A stretch of DNA of 64,000 nucleotides, taken from the NCBI GenBank assembly GCA_963978895.1, contig OZ022240.1:19157483-19221482 (forward strand), read 5' to 3'. The notes beneath the pieces are model-generated. The model ran no database searches and was not told the DNA's origin. It was given only the letters and a program-made list of their open reading frames with translations. Each line of letters starts with the position of its first letter. The first letter of the stretch is position 1. The position numbers and the translations under genes were made by a program. The stretch is from Erpobdella octoculata. Taxonomy: Eukaryota; Annelida; Clitellata; Hirudinida; Erpobdellidae. Positions 57,056-64,000 of this stretch are shown in pieces.

Positions 57056-57414
57056 GTTGTTATTTTAATATTATTGTAAAGCTTGTTGACTGGCTGGAGG
57101 TAATCCGACACTGGTTGGAGAGCTGAGCCGGTTGAACTTTGGACAATTTGAGAAATCCTTAACAGTTTCAGGCAGCACCATCACTTACATATACATGCTA
57201 GAGCATCATTGTGGTTGCATCAGCTGGATAATATACCAGTAATGCGACTTAATGTACACATTCATAAAAGATCACTAGCTTCAACACCTGTGATTTTCAG
57301 TGTTCATTGAAAGCGGGCATTTTTGTAGTGGGGCACCAAGGGGCGCCATTTAGGACCCAACAGGGGAAGCAGGCCACCCCCGGACCTATAGCTGAATCCG
57401 CCACTGTACCGAAG

Positions 57415-58385
57415 TACCGAAACTGCTATTAAAATGTATCAAAACATTCAAAAAATAGTTTTCTGGATTTCCTGGAAGCAAAAATGTCAATAATTTGGTC
57501 ACTATTTGTACCGACAGACATCTATATTATAGTAGCCCACGTCACTCACTCACTCACTCACCCACTCACTGATTCTGTCACGCTTACGTAATTAGTCGTA
57601 TAGACGATATCGATGTGCACGTAAGAATTTATTGCGAGTGCTAAAATAGGCACACGTTAATAAAAGCAAAAGTGGAAAAGGCGAAACTAAACAGGGCTCC
57701 GAAAACACAGTTCTTTTTTCACATCTTCTATAGTAATTTTGAGGCAATTGCTACTTCAACATCAACTACATTAGACCAATTCAGAAATATAACTGTCATC
57801 AATTTCTTCACCATCGTCGGAATCACGGTTGTCTTGTCACTGTTTGAATATTTTTTTTCCTTTCTCGCTATAGAACTAACGTTGGTTTTTGCTCTAGAAA
57901 AATCACAAACCAGCCAAAGTTGGTGCTGAAATTACATAAATTCATCATATTTGATTTATTTGTGAACCAAAACCAAGTTTGTTGTTATACAGAACATCAT
58001 AGACCGGCTAAAGTTGAAGTTCGAATGACATAAATTTACTAAATTTTACTAGAAATTAGGCGGAATCAGTTGTGCAAAAAATGATATTAGATCTTATATT
58101 AAAAAGAGTCTAAAAATATTTGTAATATGTATTGGCGATTCTTATAAAATGAACTCAATCCCGGAATTCTATTCCCTTGGGTTAAACGGTATAACTGAAG
58201 AACTGCAAGAGAAAGAACCCTTTCATGATTGCTCATAATATCTCAAAAATAATTAGAAAAAGTCAATCTACAAAACTGAATTGTAGCTTCAAGAATTAAA
58301 AATATAATTTACGTAAAGTTTGGTCACTATTATTATTTTTTATTTAAAAAATAAATTTTAATTCATAAGGTCGAGGCATCCATCT
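57415..58385. other. Intergenic DNA with a (CTCA)n run, no gene
   Basis: GTCACTCACTCACTCACTCA occurs at 57541. No supported coding frame. Confidence 0.5.
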
Positions 58386-61169
58386 TCAAACGTTTCCGTT
58401 GATGACATCGACGATCCAGTCCTTAAAGCGATAAAGATCGAGGAACACAGCTTTTCCTCTTGGGACAACACAGCGACGAATGACCACCCCTGTAGCAATC
58501 TGTCAAACATTTATTAAAAATTGTTTATACCAAATTTAAACGGGTTTTCTATGTGTGCAGTAACAGATCCAGAGAGAAAGGAGAATCCATCCCCCACCAA
58601 AGGTGTCACGACAAAACGTTCACAGACAAAATGTTCAACGACAAAATGTTCCCGACAAAACGTTCACGACACAACGTTCACGACAAAATGTTCACGACAA
58701 AATGTTCACAGACAAAATGTTCACAGACAAAATGTTCACAGACAAAATGTTCAACGACACAATGTTCACGACAAAATGTTCACGACACAACGTTCACGAC
58801 AAAATGTTCACGATTGCAACTTTTAAATTTAGTTTAGTTTTAAATGATAAAATATTTTGTGTTTCACAAAATGAGCGCAAATAAAACGTTAACAATAGTA
58901 AATGCAATGTTAATTTCCTCTTTGATACCCCTAACTCAAACGGCAACCAGATGAGTATGGATCGGAGGACTGTAAACTGTTTCAGCAAGAAGGAAAAAAC
59001 AGATGAAATGAGATAGCTATAATAGGAAAATACAATTGGTTACTAATTTGAGATCGTTTGAATTTTCAATTTCAATTAAGCAGACGACGTAAATAAGGTT
59101 TGATGGCTGTATTCTAAAGATTAAAAAGTTAAGGGTATCCAAGAGAAAATTAACCAACCCGCATTAACTAGTTAATAAATGGAACGATGATTAAAAGGGT
59201 CGAAATATGAAATCTTTATTAACTCCGATTAAAAAGAAAAAGAAATGCAATTAGGTATTAATTGAGATTCATTTGATGTTTCAATTTTAATTAAGTGAAC
59301 GTCAGAAAGAAGCCTTGATCGTTGTAGCCTAGCGATTAAGAAGTTATCGGCTTCCAAGAGCAATATAGCCTCCTTTAATTAGCTAATTAACGTAACGGTG
59401 ACTTGGGTAAAGCAGCATGCAGCTACTTGCGTTTTTCAACTAGAATTGAAAATACATCTCTAGCAATTAAAAACTAAAAAGTTAGGGTATCCAAAAGCAA
59501 TTAACCGGCATTAACTAGTTAATAAATGGAACGATGATAAGAAGGATCAAAATATGGATGAAAAAGAAAAAAGCCAAATAGCTATAACTCCATACAATTA
59601 TTTATTAATTGAAGATCATTTGATGTTGCCAATACGTATTAGTTTCATGCTGTCATGCACATATACTTTGCTTAGGTAAATAAAATGGTGAATAGACACA
59701 TCACTAAAAATGACTTAATAATTAGTTTGAAAGCGATCTTGACATAATAAAACAAAATTTTTATTTTTTAGTGTGAACATTTTGTCGTGAACGTTTTGTC
59801 GTGAACGTTTTGTCGTTGAACATTTTGTCTGTGAGCATTTTGTCTGTGAACATTTTGTCTGTGAACATTTTGTGCGTGAACATTTTTCGTGAACGTTTTG
59901 TCGTGAACGTTTTGTCGGGAACATTTTGTCGTTGAACATTTTGTCTGTGAACGTTTTGTCGTGGAACCCCCACCAAATTATCAATGAAAAAAATTAACTG
60001 GGCTTGCTCTCCCTAACATACGTAGAAAAATAACCATTGACCCTAAAGAAATTTTGGATAGTGCGGCTATTAGGTATACCTTTTGACCGTAGTCCAAAGC
60101 CTTTCAATTGCAATCTCTAAATTGGCCTAAGCTGCGTTACAGATATTATATTATAAGTCTATGTACACAGATAAAGTAACTAACCAACAAACAAAGAAAC
60201 AGAGAGACGAGTGAAGTTAAATAGAAGCATTTAAAAAATCTAAAAATACAAGATAAATTGACTTTATGACAACTCTTTCTCTGAACCCTTGGCAAATCGC
60301 TACTTCAAGGCTTTTGAATTATATAAATGCCTGTAATGTGTTAAATAATTTGAGTTTTTTTACAACGAGTCCGGACCTTTCCCTGTATCTGCCCGTGCTT
60401 GAATGTTTTCAAACTGTTATTCAGTAAGTAAAATTCAACCAATTTCCCGTCATCCATTTGAGCTGAAATTTGAAATATAGGCTTCTTCCTCATGACAATG
60501 CATTTTATCAAAGTTTAAGATGTTCTCGAAAAAATTAATTTTCTATGAAAAATATTAATTAAAAAACAATTACCTATGTTTTCAAAACAAAAACAAATCA
60601 AACACTCTTGTATATTTATTTGCATTTATAAATTCACACTGTATGTTGTATGTTGTATGGTTATCCAATGGTGATTGCGCGTGCCTAAAATTTAAACGAA
60701 AAGCCACTACAATGCGCCGCCAAAAAACGGGTTTGTTAATTTTCACTTCAAAGACTTGCTGCCAGGTTGTAGAATGTTTTAGTTATTGGACCCAACATTG
60801 TAGGTGACGATATCATTAACCTAGCACCAACAGTTAGAGATTGTTTGGTTTGTTGTGATAAGCAAGTAAGCAAGCAAAACCGGTGGTGAAGGTAGTATAA
60901 GTGACTTAAAAACTATCACAAATTTATTTCAGCCAACAAAAAATTAACAAATACAAAAATTCCGATCAACTTTAAAAAATTTAGTAAATAGCTGACCACT
61001 TTTTCATTCGCTATGCAAAGAAGAGGACTCCCAATGTCTTCGTCGCATTTTTCCACCCATTCGAGGTTGTTTCCAGCACAAATCATTTTGTCCGTCAAGT
61101 TCTGTAGTGTATCTGTTTCGCAGATGTCTTTCGTCGCTACAAGAACTTGTTTGTGAGTCAACCATGGTT
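58386..61169 (-). CDS. Trypsin-like serine protease homologue, last two exons
   Basis: The upstream exon (61169-61000) encodes LTHKQVLVATKDICETDTLQ, LTDKMICAGN and EKCDEDIGSPLLCIANEK. The last exon (58499-58386) encodes IATGVVIRRCVV and FLDLYRFKDWIVDVINGNV, then TGA. The acceptors are clear (TTTGTAG and TTTGACAG); the linking donor GTGGTC is weak. MICAG, C-x(5)-SP-LLC and the RFKDWI helix belong to the C-terminal half of chymotrypsin-fold proteases. The usual C-x-GDSGGPLxC is C-DEDIGSPLLC: catalytic Ser is Ile and the oxyanion Gly is Glu, so it is expected to be inactive. Residue 189 (normally Asp in trypsin) appears to be Glu. Earlier exons with His and Asp were not found; they may lie beyond the window. 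A Mutator-like element sits in the intron. A decaying gene is the alternative. Confidence 0.72.
58602..59968. mobile_element. Mutator-like non-autonomous element with minisatellite arms
   Basis: Inverted arms of about 200 bp consist of CACGACAAAATGTTCACAGA-type units. Left starts GGTGTCACGACAAAACG and the reversed right starts GGTTCCACGACAAAACG. CCCACCAAA flanks both ends (58593-58601, 59969-59977), a 9-bp duplication as in Mutator-like elements. Interior has no transposase. The repeat units produce spurious open frames (TKCSQTKCS). Confidence 0.78.
59980..60900. other. Intron/intergenic DNA, nothing recognised
   Basis: AT-rich DNA within the presumed intron of the protease homologue. Confidence 0.45.
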
Positions 61170-61259
61170 CTACAAATAAATATAATTGATTACTTTGTTC
61201 AACTAATATTTAATATTTCTGTTGTATTATTGTCGACCCTTGAAATAGTGTATGTACAG

Positions 61260-61345
61260 TACATAAGCAGAGCTGAATTCAAAGAGCCCGGGCCCTAGGC
61301 CACTCACCAAAAGGGGCCTCCCATCAGAAATTTTAAGAACACCCC
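61260..61345. repeat. Possible solo hAT end
   Basis: GAGCTGAATTCAAAGAGCCC and GGGCCCTAGGCCACTCACC resemble a hAT terminus with a G/C-rich tract. No partner found. Confidence 0.3.
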
Positions 61346-61396
61346 CCAAAAAATACCTTGCTGCGCCTTTAAACCGAGCAGTCTTTGAAGAAACTA

Positions 61397-61400
<4 letters not shown>

Positions 61401-61443
<43 letters not shown>
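61401..61443. repeat. (TA)n microsatellite, target of a hAT insertion
   Basis: Continues at 63220-63275 on the other side of the element, consistent with insertion into one TA array. Confidence 0.9.
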
Positions 61444-61446
<3 letters not shown>

Positions 61447-61849
61447 GGATGTCACGGGTAGTACTTTTGGAGTTTTCGGGTTCGGGTTCGGGTTCGAGTT
61501 CGGGTTTGTGAAACTAGAGTTTTCGGGTTCGGGTTCGGGTTTGTGAAACTAGAGTTTTCGGGTTCGGGTTCGGGTTTGTAAAACTCGAGTTTTCGGGTTC
61601 GGGTTCGGGTTTGTGAAACTCAAGTTTTCGGGTTCGGGTTCGGGTTCGGGTTTGTAGTTTTCCAAAAACCGGGTTCGGGTTCGGGTTCGGGTACTGGCTT
61701 ATGATTTCAAATTCCCGAATTGATTTTAAATTTACCTAGTGTATATACATATACAAACAAGAACGATCAATTCATCCATTGGACATTACACGTATTGAAT
61801 AAACTCTAACAAGTTATTTTTTTAGCTTTCCAAATAATGTGATTTCTTT

Positions 61850-62475
61850 GGCCGAAGGAGGCTTTATTATTTTAGTTCATTCGCGGCTAAGTCCGGCCAG
61901 ATAATCAGGCGGATTAGTGGTCTAGCTTACACACTCACCAATAAAATGACCTATTTGTGTTATTTGTTACGCAAAGGTGATAATACAAAACTTGTATGGC
62001 TTGCGATTAGTATAATACGTTACCGCTTAAATTATTGTAATTTATTAATTTGTTTCGCTGCTCGGTCCGGTGGGGTAATCAGGCGGATTAGTGTTCTAGC
62101 TTACACATTTGCCAATAAAATGACTGTGACGCATAGATCATTTATAGACTTTGCCAGTTAAAGTTTAGGATTATGCAAGATTATCTTTATAACAAAGGGT
62201 CTTTGTTATATCAGAAGAATTTTGAGTATATGAATGAATAAATATAAGGTTATATAACTGAAGTAAAAAGTTTAGAGTCATGGCTATCCGCGATTTCTTC
62301 GACCGAAGGAGGCTTAATTATTTTAGTTCGTTCGCGGCTCGGTCCGGCCTGATAATCAAACGGATTAGTGGTCTAGCTTACACACTCACCAATAAAATGA
62401 CGTATTTGTGTTATTTGTTACGCAAAGGTGATAATACAAAACTTCTACGGCTTGGGATTAGTATAATATGTTACT
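61850..62475 (+). repeat. Direct repeats inside the hAT element
   Basis: The run CCGAAGGAGGCTT... GTCTAGCTTACACACTCACC AATAAAATGAC...GCAAAGGTGATAATACAAAA occurs at 61852-62012 and 62302-62470. A partial copy lies at 62045-62125. Copies differ at about one base in ten. Confidence 0.85.
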
Positions 62476-62520
62476 TCAACAAAACTTGTAATTTATCACT
62501 TTAGACGAAGACCCTTTTTT

Positions 62521-62907
62521 GTGGTGGAAAGATAACAGAACAAACTTTCCAAATTTAGCGGTGATCGCTAAACGCTACTTGGAACTCCGCCTTGCTTTTG
62601 CAAGCCAGTCCCAAGCCTGGAGAAAGGAGGAGGGAAAAGTTAAAAGGATCAAATTATGATCCACGACTGGAAGTACTTAGGTGCTTCTGACACAGTCGTT
62701 TCAGTCTTAAAACACTTGGTGTAAAGGACTATATACTATTATTAAAAAAAAAACGCTACTTGGCGGCCCCAGTTACCAGCGTTATATCGGAACAGTTGTT
62801 CAGTGGTGCTGCAATTATTTATGAACCGCTAAGGAACCGATTATCAGGCAAGACAGCAGAAAAACTGTTGTTTATGAAGTACAACTTGCCTGAAATCGGT
62901 TCCTAAT
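62521..62907 (+). pseudogene. hAT transposase C-terminal end, split by a retroposed insert
   Basis: FPNLAVIAKRYL at 62546-62582 is followed by an insert, and from 62751 the same codons resume: RYLAAPVTSVISEQLFSG, then EPLRNRLSGKTAEKLLFMKY, then a stop at 62906. This is the conserved C-terminal dimerisation block of ZBED-like hAT transposases. The upstream catalytic region is missing or too degenerate. Confidence 0.82.
62583..62750 (+). mobile_element. 168-bp retroposed insert with A-tail and 13-bp target duplication
   Basis: AAACGCTACTTGG flanks it exactly at 62570-62582 and 62751-62763. The insert begins AACTCCGCCTTGCTTTTGCA and ends in an A run. Target-primed insertion by a LINE machinery is implied. 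It has no A/B box that I can see, so it could be a 5'-truncated LINE tail rather than a SINE. Confidence 0.85.
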
Positions 62908-63216
62908 AAATATTTATTTACTAAAAAAATTTATTTGTTCACAACTCCGAGTTCGGTTATTAGGCTTATAAATTTTCGGGTTCGAGTTCGGGTTCGGGTA
63001 TCAAGTTTTCACATTTTCGGGTTCGAGTTCGGGTTCGGGTATCAAGTTTTCACATTTTCGGGTTCGGGTTCGGGTTCGGGTATCAAGTTTTCACATTTTC
63101 GGGTTCGGGTTCGGGTATTAAATTTTCACACTTTCGGGTTCGAGTTCGGGTTCGGGTATCAGAAAAAGACCGGGTAGTACCAAACTCGGGTTCGGGTTCG
63201 GGTACCCGTGACATCC

Positions 63217-63219
<3 letters not shown>

Positions 63220-63276
<57 letters not shown>
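63220..63276. repeat. (TA)n microsatellite
   Basis: Right-hand half of the TA array that received the hAT element. Confidence 0.92.
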
Positions 63277-63277
<1 letters not shown>

Positions 63278-63520
63278 TAGCTGACCCAGCAAACGTTGTT
63301 TTGCCTTTTAAATTATTTTGTTTTTTGTTTACTAAGAGTTTAATGTACAAAATTATGACAATTTAAAAAATCAATCTCGAAAAGCAATTTAGTGTACAAT
63401 GCCCGGGGTTTTTGAAAGTTTTCCCATTGTTCTTCTCTCTTGCTCCCGTCTCCTTCCCCCTTGCTCTACCGTTCCCGTTTACTATCCCATTTCCGCTTGT
63501 TTTCACGTTCCGCTGGCTCT
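63277..63520 (+). repeat. ACTAGC-head repeat, copy 5
   Basis: ACTAGCTGACCCAGCAAACG, then GTTGTTTTGCC, then ATGCCCGGGGTTTTTGAAAG, then CCCGTTTAC/CCATTTCCGCTTG units. A mixed head with the same body as other copies, directly joined to a (TA)n run. Confidence 0.6.
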
Positions 63521-63671
63521 GTCGTCAATTTATCCTTAATGTAAAATTTTATTTGGCAAGTGCGACAACTAAGTTGATATTTGATGAAAGTAAATTTAGG
63601 TTATGACATTTGATTAAGTTACTTTTAAAGGAAACGGTACAATTGCAACAATGATAAAAATAACACACACA

Positions 63672-63945
63672 CACATACATACATACATACATACATACAT
63701 ACATACATACATACATACATACATACATACATACATACATACATACATACATACATACATACATACATACATACATACATACATACATACATACATACAT
63801 ACATACATACATACATACATACATACATACATACATACATACATACATACATACATACATACATACATACATACATACATACATACATACATACATACAT
63901 ACATACATACATACATACATACATACATACATACATACATACATA
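63672..63945. repeat. (TACA)n microsatellite, about 68 units
   Basis: Near-perfect TACA array preceded by a short (CA)n. The CMYV-type frames are artefacts. Confidence 0.98.
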
Positions 63946-63968
63946 CGCTCGTCTCCCGCTCACTTTAC

Positions 63969-63973
<5 letters not shown>

Positions 63974-64000
<27 letters not shown>
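63974..64000. repeat. (TA)n microsatellite at window end
   Basis: TA run continuing past the window. Confidence 0.9.

Larger units (their letters stand above)
40881..57406 (-). mobile_element. Element A: outermost hAT (TTF/ZMYM-type), 16.5 kb with nested insertions
   Basis: Left end CAGTGGCAGATTTAGG and reversed right end CAGTGGCGGATTCAGC, both followed by G/C-rich sequence with GGGGGCG-like motifs. Flanked by TACCAAAG (40873-40880) and TACCGAAG (57407-57414), 7 of 8 identical. Subtracting element F leaves about 1.7 kb, with a broken transposase N-terminal part on the minus strand. The catalytic core is missing, so A is a deletion derivative hit later by other elements. Confidence 0.85.
61444..63219 (+). 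mobile_element. hAT element with GGGTTC-rich subterminal arrays
   Basis: Perfect ends TAGGGATGTCACGGGTA. ATATATAT on both sides is a possible 8-bp duplication, but the (TA)n target makes this weak. About 230 bp inside each end are arrays of TTCGGG/TTCGAG hexamers spaced by GTTTGTGAAACT or ATCAAGTTTTCACATT motifs. The interior has the end of a transposase and two to three degenerate direct repeats. Likely immobile. Confidence 0.85.

Noticed and set aside
58521..58884. TKCSQTKCS-type cysteine-rich frames (also 59715-59984)
   Set aside because: Created by the minisatellite arms of the Mutator-like element; not a real cysteine-rich protein.
63549..63963. CMYV-repeat frames
   Set aside because: Generated by the (TACA)n array.

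Overview
This is animal nuclear DNA: AT-rich, intron-bearing, and full of microsatellites ((TA)n, (TAA)n, (TATG)n/(TACA)n and a 9-bp array), tRNA-derived SINEs and many hAT-type DNA transposons. An orcokinin-like neuropeptide precursor, a GRAMD1/Aster gene, a Penelope-like element and the microsatellite load suggest a lophotrochozoan, quite possibly a mollusc such as a cephalopod. That placement is inference.

Layout. 1-7.3 kb: intergenic DNA with a (TAA)n array, a 1.0-kb hAT-type element with an 8-bp target duplication and small inverted-repeat elements. 7.35-8.08 kb: main exon of an orcokinin-like precursor with eight peptides. 8.1-12.9 kb: a dispersed repeat, a 36-copy 9-bp satellite and unassigned DNA. 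12.9-16.3 kb: a 5'-truncated Penelope-like element (RT plus GIY-YIG) and a broken R2-like LINE 3' part. 16.3-22.4 kb: microsatellites, MITEs and a SINE. 22.4-27 kb: upstream DNA of the next gene, with repeats and a 22-bp minisatellite.

27.1-39.4 kb, + strand: 17 coding exons of a GRAMD1/Aster sterol-transfer protein (GRAM, VASt, membrane segment, C-terminal helix). All splice phases agree and sum to 1137 codons. Its introns hold a 405-bp tandem duplication, a SINE with a 15-bp target duplication and a small MITE.

40.9-57.4 kb is the most striking region: six transposons nested up to four deep, each with matching terminal inverted repeats and target duplications. A (40881-57406) contains F (41426-56241). 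F contains B (41785-53366) and D (53852-55942). B contains C (44306-46247), and D contains E (54495-55697). C splits the BED zinc finger of B's transposase, which is otherwise open for 654 codons. F splits A's transposase; removing it restores the frame. B also holds relics of two copies of a PIN-like/CXC-domain gene.

57.4-64 kb: the last two exons of a trypsin-like protein whose catalytic serine is replaced by isoleucine (minus strand), a Mutator-like element in its intron, a hAT element with GGGTTC-rich ends carrying a later retroposed insertion, and microsatellites. The host genes show no functional link to each other; the mobile elements are linked by insertion order.
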